Below, piece after piece: positions 1 to 8,881 of a DNA stretch of 38,149 nucleotides. Source of the DNA: Modestobacter excelsi (GTDB taxonomy: Bacteria > Actinomycetota > Actinomycetes > Mycobacteriales > Geodermatophilaceae); NCBI RefSeq assembly GCF_005930495.1, contig NZ_SJEX01000048.1, positions 1 to 38,149 on the forward strand, given 5' to 3'. The notes under the pieces are model-generated. The model did no database searches. It saw nothing but the letters and a program-made list of their open reading frames with translations, and was not told the origin of the DNA. Every line of letters begins with the position of its first letter. Position 1 is the first letter of the stretch. A program made the position numbers and the translations under genes.

Positions 1-285
1 GTCGTCGGGCACGTAGGACCGGGGCACCTGGACGGTGCGCCCGTCCGAGGTGGTCACCGGGACCGTGCCGCCGGCGTCCCGCGGCAGCGCCGCGTTGACG
101 CCCAGGAGCAGCACGAACAGGCAGCCGATCACCAGCGTCGAGGTGCGGGCGCGGCCGACCCGGGACGGGATGTGCTGCCACACCCGTGCGCGGCGGGTGG
201 CCGGCGCGGTGACGACCGTCGGCTGCTCGAGCGTGGGCTGCGGCAGCACCGTCGTGGGGTGCTCGTCCGGCGAGGGCCTGGTCAT
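1..285 (-). CDS. N-terminal part of a single-pass membrane protein of unknown function
   Basis: I do not recognise the family. The frame is open from an ATG at 285 to the window edge, giving 95 residues of an incomplete protein. Residues 1-45 are Pro/Thr-rich and then basic. Residues about 48-67 (TSTLVIGCLFVLLLGVNAAL) form one membrane segment, and the following part (VTTSDGRTVQVPRSYVP) looks like an extracytoplasmic domain start, so the topology is probably N-in, C-out. The start ATG overlaps the TGA of the MscS gene as ATGA (282-285), so the two are very likely co-transcribed and translationally coupled. A job linked to the channel is possible but only inferred from this coupling. Confidence 0.7.
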   Translation of the reverse strand, partial: MTRPSPDEHPTTVLPQPTLEQPTVVTAPATRRARVWQHIPSRVGRARTSTLVIGCLFVLLLGVNAALPRDAGGTVPVTTSDGRTVQVPRSYVPDD

Positions 286-1184
286 GCGCCACCTCCACTG
301 CGTGCCCGGTCCTCGGCGAGCGCCTCGTCCTGCACGTCGTCGTCCTGGGCGGCCGTGGCGCGCAGCGACACGCCCTCGCGGGACAGCGCCAGCGCCACCC
401 GGGCGCGCAGGTCCCGCCCGACCTCGAACTGCTTGCCCGGCAGGGTCCGGGCGACGATCCGCAGGTTGACCTCGTCCAGCGCCAGGCTCTCCACGCCCAT
501 CACGCTGGGCGGGTCGAGCAGCAGCCGGTGCAGCCGCTCGTCGTCGAAGGCGCGCTTGCCGACGTCGCGGAGCACCGCCTGGACGCGGGTGACGTCGGTC
601 GTCGCCGGCACCGGGACGTCGACCACGGCACGGGCCCAGTCGCGGGACAGGTTGACCACCTTGACGATCTGCCCGTTGGGGACGATCACGACCTCACCGT
701 TGACCGAGCGCAGCCGGGTGATCCGCAGGTTGACGTCCTCCACTGTGCCTTCTGCGGGGTCGCCACCGCCGACCACCTGGATGGCGACGACGTCACCGAA
801 GCCGTACTGCCGCTCGGTGATCAGGAAGAAGCCGGCGAGCACGTCGCCGACGATCCGCTGCGCGCCGAACCCCAGACCCACACCCAGCACGGTGGCCGGC
901 GCGACCAGGCCGGTGACCGGCACGCCCAGCCGCTCCAGCACGAAGAAGATGGTGACCGACCAGATCATCACGATCGCCGCCCAGGTCAGCACCTGGGTCA
1001 GCGAGTGCCGGTGCTTGGCCGCCTCGGACCGCACCAGCGCGTCCGAGCCGGTCGCGGTGGCGTCGATCCGGTCGGTGATCCGCCGGCCGAGCCAGCTCAC
1101 GAACCGGGCGAGCAGCACCGCGCCGAGGATGATCAGGAGCGCTTCGAGGCCCGGCCCGCGCAGCCAGTCGAGGATGTCGTCCAT
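282..1184 (-). CDS. MscS-family small-conductance mechanosensitive channel
   Basis: This 300-residue protein should release solutes through the cytoplasmic membrane when membrane tension rises. Three membrane segments are visible: about residues 13-33, 64-90 and 92-122. The last is Gly/Ala-rich ([18 protein letters not shown]), as in the MscS pore helix. It is followed by the beta-domain signature ([13 protein letters not shown]) and a C-terminal alpha/beta domain. The length matches the three-helix MscS class. The last 25 residues are an acidic tail rich in D/E. The gene overlaps the downstream membrane-protein gene by 4 bp. It is divergent from the BCCT osmolyte transporter, so uptake and emergency release of solutes sit side by side. 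Confidence 0.93.
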   Translation of the reverse strand: MDDILDWLRGPGLEALLIILGAVLLARFVSWLGRRITDRIDATATGSDALVRSEAAKHRHSLTQVLTWAAIVMIWSVTIFFVLERLGVPVTGLVAPATVLGVGLGFGAQRIVGDVLAGFFLITERQYGFGDVVAIQVVGGGDPAEGTVEDVNLRITRLRSVNGEVVIVPNGQIVKVVNLSRDWARAVVDVPVPATTDVTRVQAVLRDVGKRAFDDERLHRLLLDPPSVMGVESLALDEVNLRIVARTLPGKQFEVGRDLRARVALALSREGVSLRATAAQDDDVQDEALAEDRARSGGGA

Positions 1185-1241
1185 CGGCCTCCAGTGTGCC
1201 CGCTGGCCCCGGCAGGGCCGCGCCGGGGTGGCGGCCTGCGG

Positions 1242-1254
1242 TGACTGACAGTCA
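1242..1254. promoter_or_regulatory. Short inverted repeat in the MscS/BCCT divergent intergenic region
   Basis: TGACT-GAC-AGTCA is a 5-bp-arm dyad in the 168-bp gap between the divergent channel and transporter genes. It could be an operator shared by both. At this length chance is a real alternative. Confidence 0.25.
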
Positions 1255-1352
1255 TGGACTTGTGATCATCTCCGGTTTGCGGTGCCCGCCGACCGGGCGC
1301 ACGGTGGTCTTCGGGCGTCGTCTCAGCCCGCGGACGGCGCCCGACGCCACGC

Positions 1353-3212
1353 ATGACGAACGGAAGGGGAGGCGCCCGACCTGCGGGCCGCCACACGACT
1401 GTGAGCACATCCTCTGCACCACCCGGCCGCGGGCACCGCGGCCCGATGAGCAAGCGTCATCACGGCGGCGGGGTCCACCCCGCGCTGGCCCACCCGCCCA
1501 CCTCGGCCGCCGAGGGGACCGGCCGGCTGGACGTCGTCGTCTTCGGCGTCGCGGCGGTCATCGCGCTCGCCTTCGTCGCCTGGGGCTTCCTGACCCCCAG
1601 CGGACTCGGCAGCGCCAGCGGCAGCGCGCTGACCTGGATCGAGACCAACCTGGGCTGGCTGTTCGTGGTCCTCGCCTCGGGGTTCGTCGTCTTCGTCCTC
1701 TGGCTGGCTGCGAGCCGCTACGGGCGCATCCCGCTGGGCCGGGACGGCGAGGAGCCGGAGTTCCGGACGATCTCGTGGATCGCCATGATGTTCAGCGCCG
1801 GCATGGGCATCGGGCTGATGTTCTACGGCGTCAGCGAGCCGCTGTCCCACTACGTGTCACCGCCCCCGGGCACGGTCGACGGCTCGACGCCGGAGGCCGC
1901 CCGGACGGCGATGGCCACCACGCTCTTCCACTGGACGCTGCACCCGTGGGCGATCTACGCCGTCGTCGGGCTGGCGATCGCCTACGGCACCTTCCGCCGC
2001 GGCCGCCGCCAGCTGATCAGCGCCGCGTTCCTCCCGCTCATCGGCCGTCGCCGCGCGGAGGGCCCGGCCGGCCGGGTCATCGACGTCCTGGCGATCTTCG
2101 CCACCCTGTTCGGCTCCGCCGCCTCGCTGGGCCTGGGCGCCCTGCAGATCGGCAGCGGCATGGAGATCCTCGGCTGGGCCGGCAGCGTCGGCAACGGTGT
2201 GCTGGTCGCGATCATCGCGGTGCTCACCGCGGCGTTCGTCGCCTCCGCCGTCTCCGGCGTCGCCAAGGGGATCCAGTGGTTGTCCAACACCAACATGGTG
2301 CTGGCGGTCGTGCTCGCGGTGTTCGTCTTCGTCGCCGGGCCGACGGTGTTCATCCTCAACCTGCTGCCCGAGGCCATCGGCGCCTACTTCTCCGACCTGG
2401 GCGAGATGGCCGGCCGCACCGAGGCCTCCGGCGGGGACGCGATGGCGACCTGGCTGCGCGGGTGGACGGTCTTCTACTGGGCCTGGTGGATCAGCTGGAC
2501 GCCGTTCGTCGGGCTGTTCATCGCCCGGATCAGCCGTGGCCGGACCATCCGGCAGTTCGTCACCGGCGTGCTGCTGGTGCCCAGCGTGGTCAGCCTGGTC
2601 TGGTTCGCGGTCTTCGGCGGGGCCGGCATCGCCGCCCAGCGGGACGGCGCCGACGTCGCGGGCCAGGCGACGAGCGAGGGGCAGCTGTTCGGCGTGCTCC
2701 AGCAGTACCCGCTGGCCACGGCGATGACGGTGCTCGTCATGGTGCTCGTGGCGATCTTCTTCGTCTCCGGTGCCGACGCCGCCTCGATCGTGATGGGCTC
2801 GCTGTCCGAGCGGGGCACCTTGTCGCCGAGCCGCGGGGTCGTCGTCTTCTGGGGCGTCGTGATGGGTGCGGTCGCGGCGATCATGCTGCTGGTCGGCGGG
2901 GACGACGCCCTCACCGGGCTGCAGAACCTGACGATCATCGCCGCGCTGCCGTTCGCGCTGGTGATGGTGGGCATGGCCGTCGCCCTGGCCAAGGACCTCC
3001 GCTCCGACCCCGCGGTGCTGCGCCGGGCCTACGCCAACGAGGCGGTCGAGCAGGCCGTCGTCGACGGCATCACCCGGCACGGCGAGGACTTCCAGCTGGT
3101 GGTCGAGCCGACGGCCGTCGACCCGAACCGGGCACAGCCGCTGCCGGAGGAGGACCCGGTTCACGCCCGGGACGACGTCCCGGCCGGGCGGCCGCAGGAC
3201 CCGCGCGACTGA
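1353..3212 (+). CDS. BCCT-family betaine/carnitine/choline transporter
   Basis: This is a secondary transporter for quaternary-ammonium osmolytes such as glycine betaine or choline, normally driven by Na+ or H+. Twelve hydrophobic segments are visible. Family hallmarks are [18 protein letters not shown], where the Gly-rich MGIG stretch lies on the substrate path, and the [19 protein letters not shown] signature. A charged C-terminal tail of about 65 residues follows the last helix; in some family members such tails take part in osmosensing. The start is uncertain. The ATG used here has no Shine-Dalgarno, and a GTG at 1401 or ATG at 1446 are in frame and equally possible, because homology begins only about 55 residues in. 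A strong terminator follows the stop. The exact substrate cannot be read from the sequence. Confidence 0.93.
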   Translation: MTNGRGGARPAGRHTTVSTSSAPPGRGHRGPMSKRHHGGGVHPALAHPPTSAAEGTGRLDVVVFGVAAVIALAFVAWGFLTPSGLGSASGSALTWIETNLGWLFVVLASGFVVFVLWLAASRYGRIPLGRDGEEPEFRTISWIAMMFSAGMGIGLMFYGVSEPLSHYVSPPPGTVDGSTPEAARTAMATTLFHWTLHPWAIYAVVGLAIAYGTFRRGRRQLISAAFLPLIGRRRAEGPAGRVIDVLAIFATLFGSAASLGLGALQIGSGMEILGWAGSVGNGVLVAIIAVLTAAFVASAVSGVAKGIQWLSNTNMVLAVVLAVFVFVAGPTVFILNLLPEAIGAYFSDLGEMAGRTEASGGDAMATWLRGWTVFYWAWWISWTPFVGLFIARISRGRTIRQFVTGVLLVPSVVSLVWFAVFGGAGIAAQRDGADVAGQATSEGQLFGVLQQYPLATAMTVLVMVLVAIFFVSGADAASIVMGSLSERGTLSPSRGVVVFWGVVMGAVAAIMLLVGGDDALTGLQNLTIIAALPFALVMVGMAVALAKDLRSDPAVLRRAYANEAVEQAVVDGITRHGEDFQLVVEPTAVDPNRAQPLPEEDPVHARDDVPAGRPQDPRD

Positions 3213-3242
3213 CCGCCCCACCGGCTGGTGCCGGTGGGGCGG
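3213..3242 (+). terminator. Hairpin terminator after the BCCT gene
   Basis: A perfect 13-bp GC-rich stem (left arm 3213-3225, right arm 3230-3242) with a TGGT loop begins directly after the TGA. There is no T-tract, as is usual in high-GC actinobacteria. Confidence 0.8.
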
Positions 3243-3265
3243 GAGGGGCGCGCGGAGGTGTGCAG

Positions 3266-3291
3266 CTCCACATCGCCCGTGGACTGCCGAT
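3266..3291 (+). promoter_or_regulatory. Possible FliA (sigma-28) type promoter of the chemotaxis receptor
   Basis: CTCC at 3266-3269, a 16-bp spacer, then GCCGAT at 3286-3291 resembles the actinobacterial flagellar sigma promoter pattern CTCA-N15-17-GCCGA. The position, 50 bp before the receptor start, is suitable. The -35 match is three of four bases. Confidence 0.4.
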
Positions 3292-3300
3292 GGGGGATCC

Positions 3301-3317
3301 GAGAACCGCCAGTTCTC
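3301..3317. promoter_or_regulatory. Inverted repeat in the MCP 5' leader
   Basis: GAGAAC-CGCCA-GTTCTC, with 6-bp arms, lies between the putative promoter and the ribosome-binding site. It could be an operator or a small RNA hairpin. Confidence 0.35.
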
Positions 3318-3340
3318 GTCCACCCCTGAGGAGCCCGACC

Positions 3341-5068
3341 ATGACCCGTGACCAGTCCTCCCCCGCGACGGACGACGCCGTGCGCACCGGCTCCGGGCTC
3401 CGCTGGGCAGCCGACCGCCCGGTCGGGGTCAAGATCGGCGCGACGGTGGGCGTGCTGGGGCTGGTCGCCGTCGGGCTGACCACGCTGGCGACGGTGCGGA
3501 TGGGGGACCTCAGCGACCAGCAGGACGTCCTGTACGCCGAGAGCGTGCAGCCGCTCACCGAGCTGAGCGGCATCCAGCGCTCCTTCCAGGGCGACCGGGC
3601 GCGCTACATCACCTACCCGCAGGTGGACGCCGCCGGCCGGCAGGCCCTCGTCACCGAGCTGGCCGAGCGGCAGGCCACGCTGCAGTCGCAGCTCAACGGC
3701 TACGAGCCGCTGGCCACCTCGCCGGCGGCCTTCGCGACGCTCACCGGCGACCTGGACGCCTGGTACGCCGTCGCCACCGGCCAGCTCGTCCCCGCGGCCG
3801 ACGCGGCGACTGCCGCGGACACCGCCGCGGCTGCGGCGCTGGCCGGCACCTCCCGGAGCGCGCTGGCCACGGCCGCCGGCGCGAGCGCCGCCGCCTCCCA
3901 GGCCGACGCCGTGGTCGGCGGCGTCCTGACCGGCGCCCTGCAGGACGCGACCGACGTGCTGATGGACGACCTGCAGACCGAGCTCGACGCGCAGACCGCC
4001 GGCGCCGCGGCGGTCAACGACGCCGGCAACGCGGACGCCGCCAGCGCCACCCGGCTGCTGTGGGTGGTCCTGGCGCTGAGCCTGCTGGTGGCCGGGGCGC
4101 TCGCGATCTGGCTGATCCGGCAGATCACCGGGACGGTCGCCAGCGTGGGCCGGACCATCGAGGCGATGGCCCGCGGCGACCTCACCGTGCAGCCCGAGGT
4201 GCGCTGCACCGACGAGCTCGGCCGGATGGCGGCCTCGCTGGCCCGCGCCCAGGCGCACCTGCGGACCGTGCTGGCCGGCGTCGCTGCCTCCTCGGACGCC
4301 GTCGCCGCGGCGTCGGAGGAGCTGTCGGCGTCCTCCGCGCAGATCTCGGCGTCGGCGGAGGAGACCTCCGCGCAGTCCGGTGTGGTGTCCACCGCAGCGG
4401 AGGAGGTGTCCCGCAACGTGGCGACGGTGGCGGCGGGTGCGGAGCAGATGGGTGCCTCGATCCGGGAGATCAGCCAGAACGCCAACGAGGCGGCCCGGGT
4501 CGCGGCACAGGCGGTCGGCGAGGCGGAGGCCACGACGGCGACGATCACCCAGCTGGGCACGTCGTCGCAGGAGATCGGCGCCGTGGTCAAGACCATCACC
4601 TCGATCGCGGAGCAGACCAACCTGCTGGCGCTCAACGCCACCATCGAGGCGGCGCGGGCGGGGGAGGCCGGGAAGGGGTTCGCGGTGGTGGCCAACGAGG
4701 TGAAGGAGCTGGCGCAGGAGACGGCGCGGGCGACGGAGGACATCGCCCGGCGGGTGGAGGCGATCCAGGGTGACACCTCGGGTGCGGTCTCGGCGATCGG
4801 CCGGATCTCGGAGATCATCGGGTCGATCAACGACTTCCAGTTGACCATCGCCAGTGCGGTGGAGGAGCAGACGGCGACGACGAATGAGATGTCCCGGTCG
4901 GTGCAGGAGGCTGCGGGTGGGTCGACCGAGATCGCCGTGAACATCACCGGGGTGTCCACGGCGGCGTCCTCGACCACCCAGGCGCTGGGGCAGACCCGGC
5001 AGGCGGTGGACGAGCTGTCCCGGATGGCCTCGGACCTGCGCTCCGCCGTCGGTGCCTTCACCTACTAG
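3341..5068 (+). CDS. Methyl-accepting chemotaxis protein
   Basis: This 575-residue transmembrane receptor signals to CheA/CheW to control flagellar rotation. TM1 is at about residues 28-52, followed by an Ala-rich helical sensor of four-helix-bundle type (about 55-235), TM2 (236-260), a HAMP linker (260-312) and the cytoplasmic coiled-coil signalling domain. The hairpin-tip motif [19 protein letters not shown] begins near residue 424, followed by [15 protein letters not shown]. Glu/Gln/Ala-rich heptads on both sides provide the methylation helices. The start is chosen from GAGGAG eight bases upstream of the ATG; the open frame extends far upstream only because of base composition. No che or fla gene is in the window, so this is an orphan receptor. 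The ligand is unknown. Confidence 0.95.
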   Translation: MTRDQSSPATDDAVRTGSGLRWAADRPVGVKIGATVGVLGLVAVGLTTLATVRMGDLSDQQDVLYAESVQPLTELSGIQRSFQGDRARYITYPQVDAAGRQALVTELAERQATLQSQLNGYEPLATSPAAFATLTGDLDAWYAVATGQLVPAADAATAADTAAAAALAGTSRSALATAAGASAAASQADAVVGGVLTGALQDATDVLMDDLQTELDAQTAGAAAVNDAGNADAASATRLLWVVLALSLLVAGALAIWLIRQITGTVASVGRTIEAMARGDLTVQPEVRCTDELGRMAASLARAQAHLRTVLAGVAASSDAVAAASEELSASSAQISASAEETSAQSGVVSTAAEEVSRNVATVAAGAEQMGASIREISQNANEAARVAAQAVGEAEATTATITQLGTSSQEIGAVVKTITSIAEQTNLLALNATIEAARAGEAGKGFAVVANEVKELAQETARATEDIARRVEAIQGDTSGAVSAIGRISEIIGSINDFQLTIASAVEEQTATTNEMSRSVQEAAGGSTEIAVNITGVSTAASSTTQALGQTRQAVDELSRMASDLRSAVGAFTY

Positions 5069-5128
5069 AAGGACCACCCTTCCCCCCACGCCTCGCACGC
5101 TCGGCGTGGGCCCCTGAAGGGTGGCCGT
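5068..5128. repeat. 61-bp palindromic repeat, copy 1 (bidirectional terminator)
   Basis: The element begins at the last base of the MCP stop codon and ends 10 bp before the stop of the convergent ABC ATPase gene. It folds into an outer stem 5074-5082/5116-5124 (9 bp) and an inner stem 5085-5092/5103-5110 (8 bp) around the loop core TCGCACGCTC. It aligns without gaps to 10399-10459 at 48 of 61 positions, with compensatory changes in the stems. Confidence 0.85.
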
Positions 5129-5137
5129 TCCAGCACG

Positions 5138-5968
5138 TCACCCGGGTCGTCTGCGCAGCCGGCGGACCGGGACGACCATCGGGGTGCCGGTGACCGGGTC
5201 GGGCACGACCCGGGCCTCCAGCTCGAACACCTCGGCGAGCAGCTGCTCGGTGAGCACCTCCTCAGGGGTGCCGGAGGCGACGAGGACGCCGTCCTTCATC
5301 GCGACCAGGCGCTCGGCGTAGCGGGCGGCGAGGTTGAGGTCGTGCAGGACGACGACGACGGTGCGGCCGCGCTCGGTGTGCAGCCGGCCGACCAGCTCGA
5401 GGACGTCGACCTGGTGGGCGAGGTCGAGGTAGGTCGTCGGTTCGTCCAGCAGCAGCAGGTCGGTGCCCTGGGCGAGGGCCATCGAGATCCAGGCCCGCTG
5501 CCGCTGGCCGCCGGAGAGCGCGTCGACCGGTGAGTCGGCGAGCTCGACCATGTCGGTCCAGGTCAGCGCCTCGGTGACGACGGCCTCGTCGTCGGAGGAC
5601 CACTGCCGCAGCCAGCTCTGGTGCGGGTGCCGGCCGCGGGCGACCAGGTCGGCCACGGTGAGCCCTTCGGGTGCCAGCGGCGTCTGGGGCAGCAGGCCGA
5701 GGACCTTCGCGACCTCCTTGGTCGGCGTCGACGTGATCGCCCGGCCGTCGAGCAGCACGGCGCCCGCGGTCGGGCGCAGCAGCCGGCCGAGCGCGCGCAG
5801 CAGGGTGGACTTGCCGCAGCCGTTCGGGCCGACGATCGCGGTGAACGACCCGTCGGTGAGCTGCAGGTCCAGGTCGGACACCACGACCTTGTCGCCGTAG
5901 GCGAGCCGCACACCGTCGGCGGCCAGCCGCACCCTCGCGGTCGCTGAAGGGCTCTCGAGAGCGGTCAC
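5138..5968 (-). CDS. Iron-siderophore ABC transporter ATP-binding protein (FepC/FecE type)
   Basis: This 276-residue cytoplasmic ATPase energises import of a ferric siderophore or related metallophore. It has Walker [10 protein letters not shown] (about residues 48-56), the Q-loop region [13 protein letters not shown], the signature LSGGQRQR, Walker B LLLLDEPT and the switch His in VVLHDLN. RGRHPHQ after the Q-loop is typical of the FepC/FhuC branch. It is the last gene of a three-gene operon, and its ATG overlaps the TGA of the upstream permease (5965-5968). The operon ends at a bidirectional palindromic element. Heme or cobalamin cannot be excluded as substrate, but the iron box upstream favours a siderophore. 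Confidence 0.95.
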   Translation of the reverse strand: MTALESPSATARVRLAADGVRLAYGDKVVVSDLDLQLTDGSFTAIVGPNGCGKSTLLRALGRLLRPTAGAVLLDGRAITSTPTKEVAKVLGLLPQTPLAPEGLTVADLVARGRHPHQSWLRQWSSDDEAVVTEALTWTDMVELADSPVDALSGGQRQRAWISMALAQGTDLLLLDEPTTYLDLAHQVDVLELVGRLHTERGRTVVVVLHDLNLAARYAERLVAMKDGVLVASGTPEEVLTEQLLAEVFELEARVVPDPVTGTPMVVPVRRLRRRPG

Positions 5969-7056
5969 AGGGTGGCCAGCCGCCTTCCGCGCACCAGGAG
6001 CCAGAGCAGGTAGGGGGCGCCGACCACGGAGGTGACCACGCCGACGGGGAACGACTCGGGCAGCACCGTGCGGGCCACCAGGTCGCTGGCCACGACGAGC
6101 AGGGCACCCAGCAGCCCGGCGGCCAGCAGCGGCGGCCGCGAGCCACCGGTCAGCCGGACGGCGATCTGCGGGACGACGAGGGCGACGAACTGGACCGGCC
6201 CGGCCGCGGACACCGCGAAGGCGGCCAGCGCGACCGCGACCACCACGGTGACCGCCTGCGCCAGCGGCACCCGCACACCCAGGCCCCGCGCGGTGTCGTC
6301 ACCGAACTGCAGCGCCCCGAGGACCCGGCTGAGTGCGAGGGAGACGGGCAGCAGGACCAGCAGCGCGACGGCCAGCGGCAGCGCCTGGTCCCAGCCGCGG
6401 CCGTTGAGCGAGCCGGTGATCCACACGTTGGCGACCGCGGCGTCCTGGATGGTGCTGCGGGTGAGCAGGTAGCGGACCACCGCCAGCGCCATCGCGGACA
6501 GCCCGATGCCGACCAGCACCAGCCGGTAGCCGTCGAGGCCCTGGTTCCAGGCCAGGCCGAACACCAGCAGCGCCATGAGCAGGCCACCGGCGAGGGCGGC
6601 GGCGGCCAGGCCGAGCCCGCCGAGCAGCCGGCCGGCGGTCGTCGCCCCGCCGAGCACGATCACCGCGACCGCGCCGACCGCGGCACCGCCGGTCACCCCG
6701 AGGACGTCGGGGCTGGCCAGCGGGTTGCGGGCGAAGGTCTGGATGAGCGCCCCGGAGAGCCCCAGCGCCGTCCCGACCAGCACGGCGACGGTGGTCCGGG
6801 GAGCGCGCAGCTCGAGGACGATGAACCGCTGGGTGTCGTCGCCCGCGCCGACCAGCACCCGGAGCACGTCGAGCACGCTGATCGGGTAGTCGCCGCGGCC
6901 GAGGCTGACCGCGGCGGTCAGCACGAGCACGAGGAGGACCAGCAGCGGGACGGCGAGCTGGCGGCGCCGGTAGGCGGTCGAGAGCCGGCCGATCCGGAGG
7001 GTGCGCCGCGGGTCCGGGCCCGCCGCAGGAGCGCGTGTGGGCGCCACCGCGGTCAC
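5965..7056 (-). CDS. FecCD-family iron-siderophore permease (second permease)
   Basis: This integral membrane subunit of the importer has 363 residues and about ten hydrophobic helices. Family motifs include [19 protein letters not shown] near residues 85-105, then [18 protein letters not shown], and near the end [20 protein letters not shown], the region that contacts the ATPase. The first 35 residues are a basic cytoplasmic tail. The start codon overlaps the stop of the other permease by 4 bp (7053-7056) and its own stop overlaps the ATPase start, so the three are translated as a tightly coupled unit. It pairs with the first permease to form a heterodimeric channel. Confidence 0.95.
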   Translation of the reverse strand: MTAVAPTRAPAAGPDPRRTLRIGRLSTAYRRRQLAVPLLVLLVLVLTAAVSLGRGDYPISVLDVLRVLVGAGDDTQRFIVLELRAPRTTVAVLVGTALGLSGALIQTFARNPLASPDVLGVTGGAAVGAVAVIVLGGATTAGRLLGGLGLAAAALAGGLLMALLVFGLAWNQGLDGYRLVLVGIGLSAMALAVVRYLLTRSTIQDAAVANVWITGSLNGRGWDQALPLAVALLVLLPVSLALSRVLGALQFGDDTARGLGVRVPLAQAVTVVVAVALAAFAVSAAGPVQFVALVVPQIAVRLTGGSRPPLLAAGLLGALLVVASDLVARTVLPESFPVGVVTSVVGAPYLLWLLVRGRRLATL

Positions 7057-8117
7057 AACGTCGCCAGCCTGCGGCGGCGCACCAGGGCGATGAAGAACGG
7101 TGCGCCGACCACGGCGAGCACGATGCCGACCTGCAGCTCACCGGGGCGGGCGACCACCCGGCCGAGCACGTCGGCGAGCAGCAGGAGCACCACGCCGAGC
7201 AGCCCGGAGTACGGGACCAGCCAGCGGTGGTCGGGACCGGTGACGGCCCGCGCGACGTGCGGCACGACGAGCCCCACGAAGGCGATCGGGCCGCAGCCTG
7301 CGGTGGCCGCGCCGGTCAGCAGGGTGATGGCGAGCAGGCCGGTCCCGCGGGCCAGCCAGATCCGGGTGCCGAGCCCCCGGGCGACGTCCTCACCGAGGCC
7401 CAGCAGGTTCAGGGCCGGGGCGTTGACCATCGCCAGGACCAGGCCGACGACGACGAACGGCGCGATTTGGGCGACGACGTCGGCGTCCCGGCCGGCGAGT
7501 GCCCCGACGACCCAGAAGCGGAAGGCGTCCAGCGCCGTCGTCTCGCGGATGGTGATCGCCTGGACCAGCGCGTACAGCAGGAAGCTGAGCGCCGACCCGG
7601 CAAGCGCCAGGCTCACCGGCGTCGCCCCGCCGCGGCCGGAGGAACCGATCAGGTAGACCGCGACGCTGCCCAGGAGCGCGCCGGCGAAGGCGAACCAGAT
7701 GTAGCCCGAGGCGGTGGAGACGCCGAACAGCCAGATGGACAGCACCACGGCGAACGAGGCGCCGGCGGTCACGCCGAGCAGGCCCGGGTCACCGAGCGGG
7801 TTGCGGGTGTGACCCTGCATGAGCGCCCCGGCGATGCCCAGCGACAGCCCGGCGAGCAGGCCGAGGAGGGTTCGGGGCACCCGGAGCTGGCGGACGATGA
7901 CCGTCTCGTCGCCCGGCGTGCTGCCGTCGAGGAGAGCGTGCCAGACCGTGCCGAGGCCGATCGAGCGGGTGCCGACGGCGATGCTCAGGGCGCACACCGC
8001 CACGGTGAGGGCCAGCAGCAGCCAGAGCCCGAGCGTGCGGGCCGCGGCGCCGCGCAGCAGGCCGCCGCGGGGAGCCCGGGCATCCGCAGGGGGCCGGGTG
8101 GCCGTGCGCTGCGCCAC
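7053..8117 (-). CDS. FecCD-family iron-siderophore permease (first permease)
   Basis: This 354-residue permease is the promoter-proximal gene of the importer operon. It shows RQLRVPRTLLGLLAGLSLGIAG, HTRNPLGDPGLLGVTAGA and, near the C-terminus, GPIAFVGLVVPHVARAVTG. This is the same architecture as the second permease but with clearly different sequence, as for FepD and FepG. The start is GTG at 8117 with AGGAG six bases upstream. A DtxR/IdeR-like iron box sits 26 bp upstream, so the operon is probably shut off by iron repletion. No periplasmic-type binding lipoprotein is encoded next to it, so the binding protein must lie elsewhere in the genome. Confidence 0.95.
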   Translation of the reverse strand: MAQRTATRPPADARAPRGGLLRGAAARTLGLWLLLALTVAVCALSIAVGTRSIGLGTVWHALLDGSTPGDETVIVRQLRVPRTLLGLLAGLSLGIAGALMQGHTRNPLGDPGLLGVTAGASFAVVLSIWLFGVSTASGYIWFAFAGALLGSVAVYLIGSSGRGGATPVSLALAGSALSFLLYALVQAITIRETTALDAFRFWVVGALAGRDADVVAQIAPFVVVGLVLAMVNAPALNLLGLGEDVARGLGTRIWLARGTGLLAITLLTGAATAGCGPIAFVGLVVPHVARAVTGPDHRWLVPYSGLLGVVLLLLADVLGRVVARPGELQVGIVLAVVGAPFFIALVRRRRLATL

Positions 8118-8142
8118 GTGCGGCTCCTGGGTACGGCGGGCT

Positions 8143-8160
8143 GGTAAGGCTCACCTTACC
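8143..8160 (-). promoter_or_regulatory. Iron box (DtxR/IdeR-type operator) of the siderophore importer operon
   Basis: GGTAAGGCTCACCTTACC has perfect 7-bp arms around CTCA. Its core agrees with 11 of 14 positions of the DtxR-family core TTAGGCTAACCTAA. It lies 26-43 bp before the permease start and covers the TAA stop codon of the tetR gene (8156-8158). Confidence 0.75.
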
Positions 8161-8764
8161 CAGCCGCTCCCCCCTGTCGCGGGGCGGTGCCGGCGACGAC
8201 GAGGTCCGCGAGCTCCCGGTAGGCCGCGGCGTCGTCCAAGCCGGTGGCGGCGGTGATCCCGCCCCGGTGGATGGCGTCCATCACCGCGGCGACCGCCGCG
8301 CCGACGAACGAGGCGTGCACCGGTCGGATGGTCCCGGCGGCGACACCGTCGGTCACCAGCCGCTGCACCCGGGCCGCCGCCGAGCGGGTGTTGCGCTCGT
8401 AGATCTCCCGGGCCGGCGGGAACGCGGCGACGTCGGCGAAGAAGGCCGGCGAGGCCGGCTGCAGCTGCTCGGCGACGGCCAGCAGGTAGGCGCTGAGCTG
8501 CTCGCGGTGGTCGGCCGGGACGGCGGCCCGCTCCTCGACGGCGACGGTCGCCCGCTGGAAGAAGCGCTTCACCACGGCGACGACCAGCTGTTCCTTGCTC
8601 GCCGCCAGGGCGTAGAGGGTGCTCTTGGAGCAGCGCAGCCGCCGGGCGAGGTCGTCGAGGGTGAACGCGCCGAACCCCTCGGCCAGCACCAGGGTGACCA
8701 GCTCGTCGAGGAGCTCCTCGCGGCGCGCCTGGGTGCGGGTGGACCGCGTGTCCAGTGACGTCAT
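8156..8764 (-). CDS. TetR-family transcriptional repressor
   Basis: The protein has 202 residues. An N-terminal helix-turn-helix lies at about residues 14-60 (FTLDDLARRLRCSKSTLYALAASKE, with the usual KSTLY recognition helix start), followed by an all-helical ligand/dimer domain with no Trp. The start ATG at 8764 has GAGGAGG five bases upstream. It is divergent from an acyl-CoA dehydrogenase gene across a 117-bp gap holding ordered CAGTACTG operators, so it most likely represses that gene and itself, with an acyl-CoA or related metabolite as inducer. The gene's last codons double as the iron box of the downstream importer operon. The effector is not readable from sequence. Confidence 0.92.
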   Translation of the reverse strand: MTSLDTRSTRTQARREELLDELVTLVLAEGFGAFTLDDLARRLRCSKSTLYALAASKEQLVVAVVKRFFQRATVAVEERAAVPADHREQLSAYLLAVAEQLQPASPAFFADVAAFPPAREIYERNTRSAAARVQRLVTDGVAAGTIRPVHASFVGAAVAAVMDAIHRGGITAATGLDDAAAYRELADLVVAGTAPRQGGAAG

Positions 8765-8808
8765 CGGGCCTCCTCCTCGGTTCCGGACAGTAACAAGGCG
8801 CGGCGTCG

Positions 8809-8848
8809 CAGTACTGCGTACAGTCCCTCAGTACTGACACCAGTCCGG
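8809..8848. promoter_or_regulatory. TetR operator array between tetR and the acyl-CoA dehydrogenase
   Basis: The self-complementary octamer CAGTACTG occurs at 8809-8816 and 8829-8836, exactly 20 bp apart. Each is followed 12 bp later by CAGTCC (8821, 8841), making two 20-bp direct units. A -10-like TACAGT (8819-8824) lies inside, so binding should block the dehydrogenase promoter. Confidence 0.65.
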
Positions 8849-8881
8849 GACGGCGCCGTCCCGGAGCCCCGGAGGTGCGCT

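Noticed and set aside
1185-1352. Riboswitch upstream of the BCCT gene
   Set aside because: The gap is short, lacks a recognisable aptamer fold, and shows only a 5-bp-arm dyad.
1196-3340. Long open frame upstream of and in frame with the chemoreceptor
   Set aside because: It overlaps the BCCT gene in another frame and translates to Arg/Gly/Pro-rich sequence without motifs. High GC makes stops rare. The receptor has its own ribosome-binding site and start.
3161-5098. 645-residue frame antisense to the chemoreceptor
   Set aside because: The translation is Arg/Gly-rich with no domain; it mirrors the periodic GC bias of the real gene.
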